This document shows positions 25,168-34,918 of a stretch of 64,000 bases of DNA, in pieces. Under the pieces are notes generated by a model. It did not search any database. It was not told the DNA's origin and saw nothing but the letters and a program-made list of their open reading frames with translations. Origin of the DNA: Streptomyces sp. NBRC 109706 (lineage in GTDB: Bacteria; Actinomycetota; Actinomycetes; Streptomycetales; Streptomycetaceae); the NCBI RefSeq assembly GCF_000974485.1, contig NZ_BBOM01000013.1, forward strand, positions 62,001 through 126,000, written 5' to 3'. The first letter of the stretch is position 1, and every line of letters begins with the position of its first letter. Both the position numbers and the translations under genes were made by a program.

Positions 25168-26067
25168 ATGAGTCTTGCCTTCCATATCGCCGACGTGTTC
25201 ACCGATCGTCCCTTCGGGGGGAACCAGCTGGCCGTGGTGCCGGATGCCCGGGGGCTGTCGGACAAACGACTCGCCGAGATCGCCCGGGAGTTCAACTTCT
25301 CCGAGACGGTCTTCGTGCTCCCGCCCGAGGATCCGGCGCACAGCGCGCGGCTGCGCATCCTGACGCCGGCCGTCGAGCTGCCGTTCGCCGGGCATCCCAC
25401 GGTGGGCGCCGCCGCCGTGCTGGTGGGGCAGGGGCTGGTGGATCCGGCGGCGACGGGCGGGGCGGTGCTCTTCGAGGAGGGCGTGGGTCTGGTGTCGGTG
25501 CGGGTCGACGGCTCGTTCGCCGAGCTGACGATGACCGCGCCGTACCGCACCTCGGCCGAGCGCCCCGATCCGGTGGCGGTGGCGGCGGCGCTGTCGCTGC
25601 CGGCGGGCGCCGTGCTGGAGTGCTGGTTCGGCTCGGTCGGGGTGCCGTTCTGCTATGCGCGGCTGACCGATGCCGCCGCGGTGGACGGGGCGGTGCTGGA
25701 CCGGGCGGCGTGGGCGGCCGCCTTCGGCCCCGAGGTCGGCGGGTTCGCCTCCGATCTCTATGTGTTCGCCGGCGAGTTGACGGACGGGTCGCGGCTGCAC
25801 GCCCGTTCGTTCATCCCCGGGATGGGGGTGGTGGAGGATCCGGCGACGGGTGCGGCGGCGGCCGGGCTGGTGGCCGGGGTCGCTTCCGGGCACGCGGCGG
25901 GGCCGGGGACGCCGGACGGCGCGCTGTCCCTGACCATCGACCAGGGCGTGGCGATGGGCCGGCCCAGTGTGATCGCGGCCTCCGCGCGGTGGGTGGACGG
26001 CGCGCTGGTCTCCGCCTCGGTCGGCGGCCATACGGTGCTGGTGGCCTCGGGCGAGTTGACGGTGTGA
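25168..26067 (+). CDS. PhzF family isomerase/epimerase
   Basis: 299 residues with the two-fold diaminopimelate epimerase-like fold. Catalytic Glu lies in EFNFSETVFV near residue 47. PFAGHPTVGAA and GMGVVEDPATGAAAAGL are the two family signature loops. Family members include PhzF of phenazine synthesis, but most single genes like this one have no known substrate, and no phenazine genes are nearby. It follows the citrate synthase gene by 49 bp on the same strand. Confidence 0.87.
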   Translation: MSLAFHIADVFTDRPFGGNQLAVVPDARGLSDKRLAEIAREFNFSETVFVLPPEDPAHSARLRILTPAVELPFAGHPTVGAAAVLVGQGLVDPAATGGAVLFEEGVGLVSVRVDGSFAELTMTAPYRTSAERPDPVAVAAALSLPAGAVLECWFGSVGVPFCYARLTDAAAVDGAVLDRAAWAAAFGPEVGGFASDLYVFAGELTDGSRLHARSFIPGMGVVEDPATGAAAAGLVAGVASGHAAGPGTPDGALSLTIDQGVAMGRPSVIAASARWVDGALVSASVGGHTVLVASGELTV

Positions 26068-26107
26068 CGCGGTCCGCCCGGGCCGGCGCCGGATCGTGCG
26101 GACGCGG

Positions 26108-26145
26108 CCGGGGCCCCCGTCCCGGCAGGTGGACGAGGGCCCCGG
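26108..26145. terminator. Hairpin between PhzF-like gene and symporter (convergent)
   Basis: A 14-bp stem with one mismatch, CCGGGGCCCCCGTC (26108-26121) against GACGAGGGCCCCGG (26132-26145), 10-nt loop. It is located 40 bp after one stop and 23 bp from the other, so it can end both transcripts. Confidence 0.6.
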
Positions 26146-26168
26146 GGTGCGGGGTGGGCGGTCGGGGG

Positions 26169-27692
26169 CTAGGGAGCCGGCACCTGGTCGCGGCCGGGGC
26201 GGTCCCCGGTGTCGTCGTCCTCATCGTCGGGGTCGGTGTTGAGGGAGAGCACCAACGCGTCGCGTTCCGGGGTCGATTCGGGTTTGAGGAAGCCGATGCC
26301 GATATAGAGGACAAGCGAGGTGACCAGTGGCAGGCCGACGATGGCGGCCTCCGTCGAGCTGTCGATCTGGTAGCGGACGACATACCAGACCAGCAGGCCG
26401 CCGGCCCAGGAGATGATGGCCGCCGTGGGGCCGACCCGGCGGAACCAGGGCAGCAGGCCGAGCATCAGCGGGATGGAGATCGGCCCCATGGTGGCGGCGA
26501 CCAGCTGCACCACGGTGTCGAGGACGAAGCCCTCGCCCCTGGTGGTGATGGCGATCAGCATGCTGAGGCTGACGAAGAGCACGGTGGTGATCCGGGCGAA
26601 CGTCAGTTGGGCGGCCTCGCTGAGCCGTCGGACCTTGGGCGCCAGCACCGGCGCGAGGTCCCGGGTGATCACGGCGGTGATCACATTGGAGTCGGAGGCG
26701 ACCATGGCCATCGTGTGGGAGAAGAAACCGGCCAACATCAGCCCGATCAGTCCGGCCGGCAACAGCTCCTGGGAGAGCGCGATATAGGACTCCTCGCCGG
26801 AGGTGAGTCCGGGCACGATCAGCGGCGCGGCGACCATCGGCAGGAAGAGGATCAGCGGCCAGATCAGCCAGAGCACGCTGGAGAGCAGCGCCGAGCGCTT
26901 GGCAGCCGAGCCGGAGGGCGCCGCCATATAGCGCTGCGCCAGGTTCCACATGCCGCCGTTGTACTCGAAGGTCTTGACGAAGAGGAACGCGATCACCAGC
27001 CAGGTGGTGACCGATCCGCTGATCGGGTCGCCGTGTCCGTCCGGCAGATCGCCCCACATGGTGAACGGGAAGTCGGCGCCGAGCTTGGCCATCACGGCGA
27101 AGAGCATCGCGAAGCCGGCGACGGCCTGGATGACGAACTGGCCCATGTCGGTGAGCACATCGGCCCAGAGGCCGCCGACCGTCATATAGGCCATGGTGGC
27201 GACGCCGGTGAAGATGATGCCGACTTCGAGCGGGATGTCCGCGAAGCCCTTCAGCAGGATGGAGATCGCGACCCACTTGGCGGCGATGTCCACGACCTTG
27301 AGCGCGGCGCCGCTGTAGGCGAGGACCTGCTGGGTGGGCAGGTTGTAACGCCGGGTCAGGTATTCGAGCGGGGACTTGACGTCGTGCTTGGAGCGCAGCC
27401 GGTTCCAGCGGGCTGCGAAGAGGAAGGCGCCGATGCCCACGCCGAGGCCGATGGTCAGCGGCCACCAGAAGTAGACGGTGATGCCGTCGTTGTAGGCGAC
27501 GGCGGCGAAGGCGACGAACATCACCGCGCTGTAGCCGGACATATGGTGCGATATGCCGGAGAGCCACCAGGGTATGCGCCCGCTGGCGGTGAAGAAGTCG
27601 GCGACGTTGTGGATGCGTTTCTTGGACCACCATCCGATGGCGACCACGACGAAGAAGTAGGCGGCGACCACGATCCAGTCGAGTGGGGACAT
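26169..27692 (-). CDS. Sodium:solute symporter (SSS family)
   Basis: 507 residues with about 13 hydrophobic helices, starting MSPLDWIVVAAYFFVVVAIGWWSKK. Family features: SGYSAVMFVAF near residue 50, the Na+-site helix region near VASDSNVITAVITRDL, and an acidic soluble C-terminus (TDPDDEDDDTGD). It lies 57 bp downstream of glucarate dehydratase on the same strand, so a sugar acid such as glucarate is the most likely cargo (inference from context). Confidence 0.9.
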   Translation of the reverse strand: MSPLDWIVVAAYFFVVVAIGWWSKKRIHNVADFFTASGRIPWWLSGISHHMSGYSAVMFVAFAAVAYNDGITVYFWWPLTIGLGVGIGAFLFAARWNRLRSKHDVKSPLEYLTRRYNLPTQQVLAYSGAALKVVDIAAKWVAISILLKGFADIPLEVGIIFTGVATMAYMTVGGLWADVLTDMGQFVIQAVAGFAMLFAVMAKLGADFPFTMWGDLPDGHGDPISGSVTTWLVIAFLFVKTFEYNGGMWNLAQRYMAAPSGSAAKRSALLSSVLWLIWPLILFLPMVAAPLIVPGLTSGEESYIALSQELLPAGLIGLMLAGFFSHTMAMVASDSNVITAVITRDLAPVLAPKVRRLSEAAQLTFARITTVLFVSLSMLIAITTRGEGFVLDTVVQLVAATMGPISIPLMLGLLPWFRRVGPTAAIISWAGGLLVWYVVRYQIDSSTEAAIVGLPLVTSLVLYIGIGFLKPESTPERDALVLSLNTDPDDEDDDTGDRPGRDQVPAP

Positions 27693-27749
27693 CGCGGCTC
27701 CTAAAGGGAGGAGGTGGGGAACGGGGGCGGTGCAAAAGCCGCTCGCGAC

Positions 27750-29009
27750 TCACCAGTGACCGCGTCTGGGTTGGAACGCGGGATCGGTGCGTCGCATGTA
27801 GGCGGTGTCGTCGCGGCGTTCGACGCCGCACTTCAGGTAGTTCTCGTGCAGCACGGCCAGCGCGTCGCGGTCGAGTTCGACGCCGAGCCCCGGCCCTTCG
27901 GGGAGCGGGACCGCGCCGTCGACGAAGCGCAGCGCGCCGGGGGCGACCACGTCCTGTCCCTGCTGCCAGGGGGTGTGGGTGTCACAGGCGTGGTTGATGT
28001 TGGGGGTGGCGGCGGCGAGTTGGGTCATCGCGGCCAGGCTGATCCCCAGATGGGTGTTGGAGTGCATGGAGAGTTCCAGGCCGAAGGTGCCGCAGAGCGC
28101 GGCGACCTGGGTGGAGCGCAGCAGCCCGCCCCAGTAGTGGTGGTCGGTGAGCAGCACGCCGATGGCGCCCTGGGCGATGGCGGGCGGCAGATGGTCGTGG
28201 GTGACCACACACATGTTGGTGGCCAGCGGCATCGGGACCTCGGGGGCCACCTGGGCCATCCCCTCGATCTCCGGGGCCGGGTCCTCCAGGTACTCCAGGA
28301 CGCCGGCGAGCGCGCGGCCGACCCGGATCGAGGTGGCCGGCGTCCAGGCCGCGTTGGGGTCGATGCGCAGCGGGAGGTCGGGGAAGGCGTCGCGCAGCGC
28401 GAGCACCGCGTCGATCTCCTGGTCGGGCGGGAAGACGCCGCCCTTGAGCTTGATCGAGGCGAAGCCGTACTCCTCGATGAACAGCCGGGCCTGGGCGACG
28501 ATGCCCTCGGGGTCGAGCGCGGCGCCGAAGCGGTCCTCGGCGGCGCCGGGGTGTCCCGCCCACTTGTAGAAGAGGTAGGCGCTGTAGGGGACGGCGTCCC
28601 GCACCGGCCCGCCGAGCAGATCGGCGACGCGCAGCCCGGCGGCCTTGCCCCGGATGTCGAGGCAGGCGACCTCGAACGGGGAGAAGACCGCGTCCACCGT
28701 CTTCTGGTTGCTGCCGGCGCCGATGAGTCCGTGCTGGTCGACGACGACATCCTCGCCGACGCTGGCTGCGACCCGGGCGTAGATCGCGTGGTGGGCGTGC
28801 ACCTCAAGACCGATCAGCCCGGGCACGGCGGCCCGCAGCCGGTCGAGGTGCGAGATGTCGCCGTAGGTCTCGCCCAACCCCGATACGCCCTCGTCGGTGA
28901 CGATCTCGACGACGGTCCGCAGCGCCCAAGGCTCGTGCACCCCGCTGGCGTTGAGCAGCGGCGGGTCCCTGAAGGCGACGGGGGTCAGGTGGATCTCACG
29001 TATACGCAT
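27750..29009 (-). CDS. gudD: Glucarate dehydratase (enolase superfamily)
   Basis: 419 residues from ATG 29009; the frame continues upstream to 29063, but MRIREIHLTPVAFRDPPLLN matches the family N-terminus. KLKGGVF holds the KxK base, RIDPNAAW and EDPAPE hold metal ligands, and HSNTHLGISLAA holds the catalytic His, all characteristic of the glucarate dehydratase branch of the mandelate racemase group. It dehydrates D-glucarate to 5-keto-4-deoxyglucarate. No aldolase for the next step is in the window. With the symporter it forms a small uptake/catabolic operon. Confidence 0.88.
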   Translation of the reverse strand: MRIREIHLTPVAFRDPPLLNASGVHEPWALRTVVEIVTDEGVSGLGETYGDISHLDRLRAAVPGLIGLEVHAHHAIYARVAASVGEDVVVDQHGLIGAGSNQKTVDAVFSPFEVACLDIRGKAAGLRVADLLGGPVRDAVPYSAYLFYKWAGHPGAAEDRFGAALDPEGIVAQARLFIEEYGFASIKLKGGVFPPDQEIDAVLALRDAFPDLPLRIDPNAAWTPATSIRVGRALAGVLEYLEDPAPEIEGMAQVAPEVPMPLATNMCVVTHDHLPPAIAQGAIGVLLTDHHYWGGLLRSTQVAALCGTFGLELSMHSNTHLGISLAAMTQLAAATPNINHACDTHTPWQQGQDVVAPGALRFVDGAVPLPEGPGLGVELDRDALAVLHENYLKCGVERRDDTAYMRRTDPAFQPRRGHW

Positions 29010-29529
29010 AGCCAGCCATTCACATATTTGAACTTTGGCCATTCTCATGAACAGACCCGGCAACTGTAGAAGTGCGCCTGGGGAGCGTCAAGGGTCTGAA
29101 CAGCGGGAGCCGCCCCCTCGGATTCAGCCGTCTGAACCTGGCCCGACCGGGGCCGCCCCGGGGCGCCGGGCCGGCCCCGGGAGCGGCGCACGGGGGCTCG
29201 GCGCCGCGTCGACCGGCCCACGGACATGGCTGTTTCCAGCCGACTTTTCAGCCGACGATTTGACGCACGGTTTCTTGATGGCTAAATGAACTCGCCCCGC
29301 GAACTTGCCCCGCCCACGAAAACAACGTGGCCGAAGAACGCCGTCGCCGACGGCCCTCGGCAACCGGCCGACCGCCCCGACCGCGCCGTATTTCCGACGG
29401 CCGACCGCACCCATTCGGACAGGGGTTCGGAAATTCCCCGCCCGCCCCTATCCGGCCCTGCGGCTCAGGCCGCCGAGGCCCACCAAGATCCGGCGTTCAC
29501 GGAATCGCGGCGGGCTGCGGCGGCCGGCC
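29010..29529. other. Gene-free 520-bp intergenic region upstream of glucarate dehydratase
   Basis: No convincing ORF. A/T-rich inverted repeat TTCACATATTTGAA at 29019-29032, 10 bp upstream of the gudD start, is a candidate operator that would block gudD initiation. The rest is high-G+C with GGCCCCGGG-type repeats around 29140-29180 and a more A/T-rich stretch at 29225-29330. I see no terminator for the dehydrogenase gene (stop 29530). Confidence 0.5.
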
Positions 29530-32370
29530 TTATCGGGCGGATGCGGCGGCGTCGCGGTCGATGGCCTCGGCCAGCACCTCGGCCAGATGCCGCGCCCGGC
29601 GCCCCGCCAACTGCTCCAGCTGAAGCCGGCAGGAGTAGCCGTCGGCCAACAGCACGGCGTCGTCAGGGGCCTGGCGCACGGCGGGCAGCAGTTGGTCCTC
29701 CGCGCAGGCGACGGAGACCTCGTAGTGCCCCTTCTCGAAGCCGAAGTTGCCCGCGAGACCGCAACAGCCGCCGGAGAGCGCGCCGTCGAGACCCGCCCTG
29801 GCGCGCAGCTGACGGTCGGCGGTGTCTCCGAGCACCGCGTGCTGATGGCAGTGCGTCTGCCCGGCGACCGGCCGCCCGACGCTCGGCGGCGCCCAGTCGG
29901 GGGCCAGCTCGGCCAGCGTCTCGGCGAACGTCCTGACCTGCCCGGCCAGTCGCGCGGCGCGCGGATCGTCGGGCAGCAGCTCCGGCAGGTCGGTGCGGAG
30001 CGCGGCGGCGCACGGCGGCTCCAGCACGGTGACCGTGCGGCCGGCGGCCAGCGGCTCGGCCAGCCGGTCCAGGGTGCGGCGCCCGGTGGCCCTGGCCCGG
30101 TCCAGCTGACCGGTGGAGATCTCCGTCAGCCCACAGCAGACCGCGCCCTCCGGCACGCCGACCCGCAGCCCCGCGTCGTCGAGGACCCGGACGGCGGCCC
30201 GACCCGCCTCGGGCGACAGGTAGTTGGTGAAACTGTCGGGGAAGAGCAGCACATCCGCGCCGCCGTCGCGCCCCTGCCTGGCCCACCAGCGGGTGAACGA
30301 CTCGGCGGCCAGCGGCGGGATGGCGCGCTCCGGCGCGATGCCGCCGAGCCGCTTGGCGATCGCGGCCAGCGGCGGCACCCTGGCCGCCAGATTGGCCGGC
30401 CCGGCCAGCCGCAGCGCCGAGGTCAGCCGCAGCCAACTCGGCAGCCGGCCCATCGCGTAGTGCCCGGCCGGACGCAGCCGGCCGGCATAGTGCTGGTGCA
30501 GGAACTCGGCCTTGTAGGTGGCCATGTCGACGCCCACCGGGCAGTCGCTGCGGCAGCCCTTGCAGGAGAGGCAGAGATCGAGCGCGTCCCGCACCTCCGT
30601 CGACCGCCAGCCGTCGGTGACCACCTCGCCCAGCAGCATCTCGTGCAGCAGCCTGGCCCGGCCCCTGGTGGAGTGCGTCTCCTCGCCGGTGGCCCGGAAG
30701 GAGGGGCACATCACCCCGGCGCCCGCCTCGGTGTTGCGGCATTTGGCCACGCCGACGCAGCGCCGCACGGCGGCCGAGAAGTCCCCGCCGTCGTGCGGAT
30801 AGGAGAACGCGACCGGCGGCCCGGTGGGCAGCCCGGTGAACCGCAGCTGCTCGTCCAGCCTGGCCGGCCGGGCCAGCACCCCGGGGTTGAGCCCGTCGTC
30901 GGGATCCCAGACGGTCTTGAACCGGTCGAAGAGCCCGGTCAGCCGCTCCCCGTACATCCGGGGCAGCAGCTCGGAGCGGGCCAGTCCGTCGCCGTGCTCG
31001 CCGGAGAGCGAACCGCCGTGCGCCACCACCAGATCGGCCAGATCCTGGCTGAACTCCCGGAAGCGCGCGACGCCTTCGAGGCTGAGCAGATCGAAGTCGA
31101 TCCGCACATGGATGCAGCCGTCGCCGAAGTGCCCGTACGGCAGGCCGCGCAGCCCGTGGTCGCGCAGCAGGCCGCGGAACTCCCGCAGATAGCCGCCGAG
31201 TCGGGCCGGCGGCACCGCACAGTCCTCCCAACCCGGCCACGCCTCGCCGCCGTCGGGCAGCCGGGTGGCGGTGCCGGAGGCGTCCTCCCTGATCCGCCAC
31301 AGCGCGCGGCGCGCCGCCGGATCCGTGATCACGGTGTGCCCCGTGGTGGAGTCGGCGACGGACCGGCAGAGCGCCTCGGCCGAGGCCCTGGCCTCGGCCT
31401 CGTCCGCGCCGCCGACCTCGACGAAGAGCCAGGCCCCGCCGGGCGGCAGCGCCCGCGCCGCCTGCCGGCCGACCAGGTCGACGGCCATCCCCTCGACGGT
31501 CAGCGGGCCGTGCGCCAGCAGCCCGGACGCCGCGTCGGCCGCGTCGCCCTCCTCGGGATAGCCCAGCACGGCGAGCACCCGGGCGGCCGGCTCGGCGACC
31601 AGCGCGACGGTGGCCTCGGTGACCACGCCGAGGGTGCCCTCGCTGCCGGTGAAGGCGCGGGCCCAGTCCCGGCCGCGCTCCGGCAGCAGCTCGTCCAGCG
31701 CGTACCCGGAGATCCGGCGCGGCAGATCGGGGAACCCGGTGCGCAGCAGCGCCAGTTCACCGGCGACCAGCTCCTCGACCCGCTCCCGCAGCGGGGCCGG
31801 CACCCCGGCGCCGCCCCGGCCGAGCAGCGCCCGCTCGCCCCGGTAGGTGAGCACGTCGAGCTCCCGCACGTTGTCGGCCGTGGTACCCCAGGCGACGGAG
31901 TGCGCGCCACAGGAGTTGTTGCCGATCATCCCGCCCAGCGTGCACCGGCTGTGGGTGGACGGATCGGGGCCGAACGTCAGCCCGTGCCGGCCGGCCTCGG
32001 CGCGCAGCGTGTCGCAGACCACGCCCGGCTGGACGACGGCGGTGCGCGCCTCGGGATCGATGGCCAGGACCTTGTTCATATGGCGGGTGAAGTCCACCAC
32101 CACGCCGATGCCGGTGGCCTGGCCCGCGATGCTGGTGCCGCCGCCGCGCGCCACCACCGGGGTGTCATGCGCCCGGCAGACCTCCAGGGCCACGGCCACG
32201 TCCGCCGCGTCGACCGGGGCAACCACCCCCACCGGAACCCGGCGGTAGTTGGAGGCGTCCATGGTGGCCAGCGCGCGACTGGCCGCGTCGAATTCCACCT
32301 CGCCGCGCATCCGGCCGCGCAGCGCGGCGGCCAACTCCGTCACACCGCCGACGTCCTGTCCATCCGCCAT
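29530..32370 (-). CDS. FAD/4Fe-4S oxidoreductase, D-2-hydroxyacid (D-lactate/D-2-hydroxyglutarate) dehydrogenase type
   Basis: 946 residues from ATG 32370 (AAAGG at good spacing; ATG 32391 is also possible). The N-terminal half is a VAO/PCMH FAD domain: ARGGGTSIAGQATG, GMIGNNSCGAHS and FTGSEGTLGVVTEA. The middle is the FAD-oxidase C domain with GHFGDGCIHVR. The C-terminal part holds ferredoxin-like CLSCKGCRSDCPVG plus CCG motifs CCGLTE and GGCCGLAGNFGFEKGHYEVS. It is a GlcD-GlcF-type fusion like E. coli YdiJ. It oxidises a D-2-hydroxyacid and passes electrons to the membrane pool. The substrate is not determined. Confidence 0.9.
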   Translation of the reverse strand: MADGQDVGGVTELAAALRGRMRGEVEFDAASRALATMDASNYRRVPVGVVAPVDAADVAVALEVCRAHDTPVVARGGGTSIAGQATGIGVVVDFTRHMNKVLAIDPEARTAVVQPGVVCDTLRAEAGRHGLTFGPDPSTHSRCTLGGMIGNNSCGAHSVAWGTTADNVRELDVLTYRGERALLGRGGAGVPAPLRERVEELVAGELALLRTGFPDLPRRISGYALDELLPERGRDWARAFTGSEGTLGVVTEATVALVAEPAARVLAVLGYPEEGDAADAASGLLAHGPLTVEGMAVDLVGRQAARALPPGGAWLFVEVGGADEAEARASAEALCRSVADSTTGHTVITDPAARRALWRIREDASGTATRLPDGGEAWPGWEDCAVPPARLGGYLREFRGLLRDHGLRGLPYGHFGDGCIHVRIDFDLLSLEGVARFREFSQDLADLVVAHGGSLSGEHGDGLARSELLPRMYGERLTGLFDRFKTVWDPDDGLNPGVLARPARLDEQLRFTGLPTGPPVAFSYPHDGGDFSAAVRRCVGVAKCRNTEAGAGVMCPSFRATGEETHSTRGRARLLHEMLLGEVVTDGWRSTEVRDALDLCLSCKGCRSDCPVGVDMATYKAEFLHQHYAGRLRPAGHYAMGRLPSWLRLTSALRLAGPANLAARVPPLAAIAKRLGGIAPERAIPPLAAESFTRWWARQGRDGGADVLLFPDSFTNYLSPEAGRAAVRVLDDAGLRVGVPEGAVCCGLTEISTGQLDRARATGRRTLDRLAEPLAAGRTVTVLEPPCAAALRTDLPELLPDDPRAARLAGQVRTFAETLAELAPDWAPPSVGRPVAGQTHCHQHAVLGDTADRQLRARAGLDGALSGGCCGLAGNFGFEKGHYEVSVACAEDQLLPAVRQAPDDAVLLADGYSCRLQLEQLAGRRARHLAEVLAEAIDRDAAASAR

Positions 32371-32556
32371 CCGTCGCCTTTGCCGTTCCATAACTCCCAG
32401 CCTGCACCCTTTTCCCGCGCGGCCCGGCATCCGAACACACAGAAAGCACACGCAATTCCAGAGAACCCCCAAGAACACTGCGTCACCGTGGTCCTCAACT
32501 CACCCTATAGTGTTGGCGAATTAATGCTCCTGATGTCCCCCCGAGGTCGCCGATTC

Positions 32557-34089
32557 ATGACAGCGCACACACTCCAGGCGCGCCCCAGGGCAGAGCGTCC
32601 CCCCCTGCGCCAGACGCTGCTCGCCCTGTTGATTTCTCTCGCCGCCACCGGTGTGGCCTGGTTGGTCGCGGTCTACAGCGCGCCCGACTCCGTGCGGCTG
32701 CCCCTCGCCTGGGGCGCCGGCACCGGCGGCCTGGCGCTGTGCGCCGCGGTGGCCCTCGCCGTGCACGGGCGGGCCGAAACCCGACGCCTGTCCACAGTCC
32801 TGACCGAACGCGACCGCCGCGCCGCGCACTTCGCCGACGTGACCGCGCCCGCGTTGGTCAGGCATCTGCGCGTCGGTGCCTCGGCCGATACGGCGCTGGC
32901 CGCCATCGAGCAGCCGGCGGACGCCCCCGAGGCACGGGTGCTCCGGTTGCTGGCCGAGGAGGTCGGGCGCAGCGAGGCCGGCAAGGCGGCGGCGCTGGCC
33001 GCCTGCGCCAACGCGGCCGGCCGGATGCAGGCGTTGGCCATCAGCATGCTGGCCGACCTGCGCGAGATGGAACACCGGCACGGCGACGAGGACGTGCTGG
33101 GCGATCTGCTGCTGCTCGACCACCGCACCGCCCAGGCCGGCCGCCTCGCGGACAGCCTCGCGGTGCTCACCGGCGCCCGTTCGGGCCGCCGCTGGGCCAA
33201 GCCGATCGTGATGGAGAGCATCCTGCGCGGCGCCATGGGCCGGATCGGCGCCTACCAGCGGGTGCGCCCGCACTCCACGGTGAACACGGCCGTCGCCGGC
33301 CACGCCGCCGAGGGTGTGATGCACGCGCTGGCCGAACTGCTGGACAACGCCGCCAACTTCTCGCCGCCCACCGCCGAGGTGCATGTCTATGTCGAGGAGG
33401 TGCAGGCCGGCGTGGTGATCACCGTGGAGGACAGCGGACTGGTGATGAGCGATATCGCGCTGCGCCGCGCCGAGCAGGCCGTCTCGGGCGAGAACCTGGA
33501 CCCGGCGGCCCTCTCCGGCACCCGTCTCGGCCTGGCCGTGGTCGGCCGGCTGGCGCGTAAGCACGGGTTGAAGGTCTCGTTCCGGCCGTCGGCGCGCGGC
33601 GGCACCGGCGTGCTGCTGATGATCCCCCAGCAGTTGATCACCCGGCCCAAGGAGGCCGACTGGCTGCCCGCAGCGGCGACACCGCCGAGCCAGACCCAGC
33701 CCCAGAGCCAGCCCCTCAGCCAGCCGCAGAACCAGGGCCGGCCGCCGGCGACGCCCGTCGCGCCGGCCCTTCCCGACCCGTTCGAAGGGCCGGTCGCCAC
33801 CGAGGAGCACGCGCCGGCCGACTCGTCGAGCACGGGCACCAACGAGCTGCCGACGTTCGGCGACAGCGGTCTGCCCAAGCGGCGCCGTGGCCGGACGCTG
33901 GCCAACGCCCTCCGCCAGGAGCGGAGCCGACAGCGGGAGCCCCAGGAGACCACCCGGGCGAACGGTCACTCGCCGGCCGAGTCCGCCGCCAGGTTCGGCG
34001 CCTTCCGCCAGGCCCTGCGGGGACAGGCACCCGACCCCGCCGACACCTCCCGCAACGCGACGTCCCACCCAGAGGAAGAAGCACCATGA
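32557..34089 (+). CDS. cvnA: Conservon component CvnA: membrane histidine-kinase-like ATPase
   Basis: About 510 residues from ATG 32557; ATGs at 32524 and 32533 are in frame, and a TATAGT at 32506-32511 is a candidate -10. Two transmembrane helices lie near residues 17-38 and 48-68, followed by a helical linker and a GHKL domain with N box LAELLDNAANFSPP and G1 VEDSGLVM. The tail is Pro/Gln-rich. CvnA relatives resemble sensor kinases but usually lack a normal DHp His. It starts a six-gene ATGA-coupled cluster (cvnA-B-C-D and two P450s) that forms a membrane-associated heterocomplex like eukaryotic G-protein modules. Confidence 0.9.
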   Translation: MTAHTLQARPRAERPPLRQTLLALLISLAATGVAWLVAVYSAPDSVRLPLAWGAGTGGLALCAAVALAVHGRAETRRLSTVLTERDRRAAHFADVTAPALVRHLRVGASADTALAAIEQPADAPEARVLRLLAEEVGRSEAGKAAALAACANAAGRMQALAISMLADLREMEHRHGDEDVLGDLLLLDHRTAQAGRLADSLAVLTGARSGRRWAKPIVMESILRGAMGRIGAYQRVRPHSTVNTAVAGHAAEGVMHALAELLDNAANFSPPTAEVHVYVEEVQAGVVITVEDSGLVMSDIALRRAEQAVSGENLDPAALSGTRLGLAVVGRLARKHGLKVSFRPSARGGTGVLLMIPQQLITRPKEADWLPAAATPPSQTQPQSQPLSQPQNQGRPPATPVAPALPDPFEGPVATEEHAPADSSSTGTNELPTFGDSGLPKRRRGRTLANALRQERSRQREPQETTRANGHSPAESAARFGAFRQALRGQAPDPADTSRNATSHPEEEAP

Positions 34090-34565
34090 CCACATCATCC
34101 GCCGGGGCGAACGAGCAGCTGAACTGGTTGTTGGAGAAGCTGCTTGTCCGCACCCCGGGGGCCCGGCACGCGCTGGTGCTCTCCCGGGACGGGCTCAAAC
34201 TGTGTCGCACCCCCGAGCTGTCCGAGGACCAGGGCGACCAGTTGGCCGCGATCGCCGCCGGCATCCAGAGCCTGTCGCACGGCGCGTCCATCGAGTTCGG
34301 CGACGGCACCGGCGGGGTGCGCCAGTCCATGACCGAGTTCTACGGCGGCATCCTCTTCATAGTGGAGGCCGGCGAGGGCGCCCATCTGGCCATCGTGGCC
34401 GATCAGCACGCGGACGTCGGGCTGATAGGGCACAACATGAACGAGCTGGTCGAGCAGTTGGGCGAGCATCTGACGGCGGCGCCGCGCACCACCGACGAGG
34501 CCGACGACCAGGCCGAGGGCGAAGCGGGCGGCGCGGCCGAAGACCGAGCCGAAGGCGCCGCGTGA
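34086..34565 (+). CDS. cvnB: Conservon component CvnB: roadblock/LC7 domain protein
   Basis: 159 residues; ATG overlaps the cvnA stop as ATGA. One roadblock/LC7 domain (LNWLLEKLLVRTPGARHALVLSRDGL to DVGLIGHNMNELVEQLGEHL) covers residues 6-120. The tail is Glu/Ala/Asp-rich and low complexity. Roadblock proteins act as MglB-like GTPase regulators, so it probably modulates CvnD. Confidence 0.93.
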   Translation: MTTSSAGANEQLNWLLEKLLVRTPGARHALVLSRDGLKLCRTPELSEDQGDQLAAIAAGIQSLSHGASIEFGDGTGGVRQSMTEFYGGILFIVEAGEGAHLAIVADQHADVGLIGHNMNELVEQLGEHLTAAPRTTDEADDQAEGEAGGAAEDRAEGAA

Positions 34566-34918
34566 CACGGCCCGGCCGGGATGACGACCCGGACCGCCTC
34601 TACACCGTGACCAAGGGGCGCAGCCGGGCCGCTTCCCAGGCGTTCGACCTGGTCACGCTGGTGGTGAGCGAATCGGAGCCGACGGCGGGGATGCAGTCGG
34701 AGCACGCCAGGATCCTGCGGATGTGCCAGTTCCCCACGGCCGTGGTCGAGATCTCCGCCGAGCTGCGCATGCCGATCACCGTGGTGCGGATCCTGCTGAG
34801 CGATCTGCTCGACATGGGCCGGATCACCGCCCGCCACCCCAGGACCGCCGGCACGGCGAACCACCTTCCCGACTCGAATCTCCTTGAGCAGGTGCTCGTT
34901 GGACTCCGCAACCTCTGA
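34562..34918 (+). CDS. cvnC: Conservon component CvnC: DUF742 protein
   Basis: 118 residues from GTG 34562, overlapping the cvnB stop. DUF742 is recognised from DRLYTVTKGRSRA near the start and ARILRMCQFPTAVVEISAELRMPITVVRILLSDL, a winged-helix-like region. It is a structural part of the conservon complex; the exact role is unknown. Confidence 0.93.
   Translation: MTRPGRDDDPDRLYTVTKGRSRAASQAFDLVTLVVSESEPTAGMQSEHARILRMCQFPTAVVEISAELRMPITVVRILLSDLLDMGRITARHPRTAGTANHLPDSNLLEQVLVGLRNL

Noticed and set aside
25168..26067. PhzF-like gene as evidence for phenazine synthesis
   Set aside because: No other phenazine gene is present; PhzF-fold proteins are widespread with other roles.
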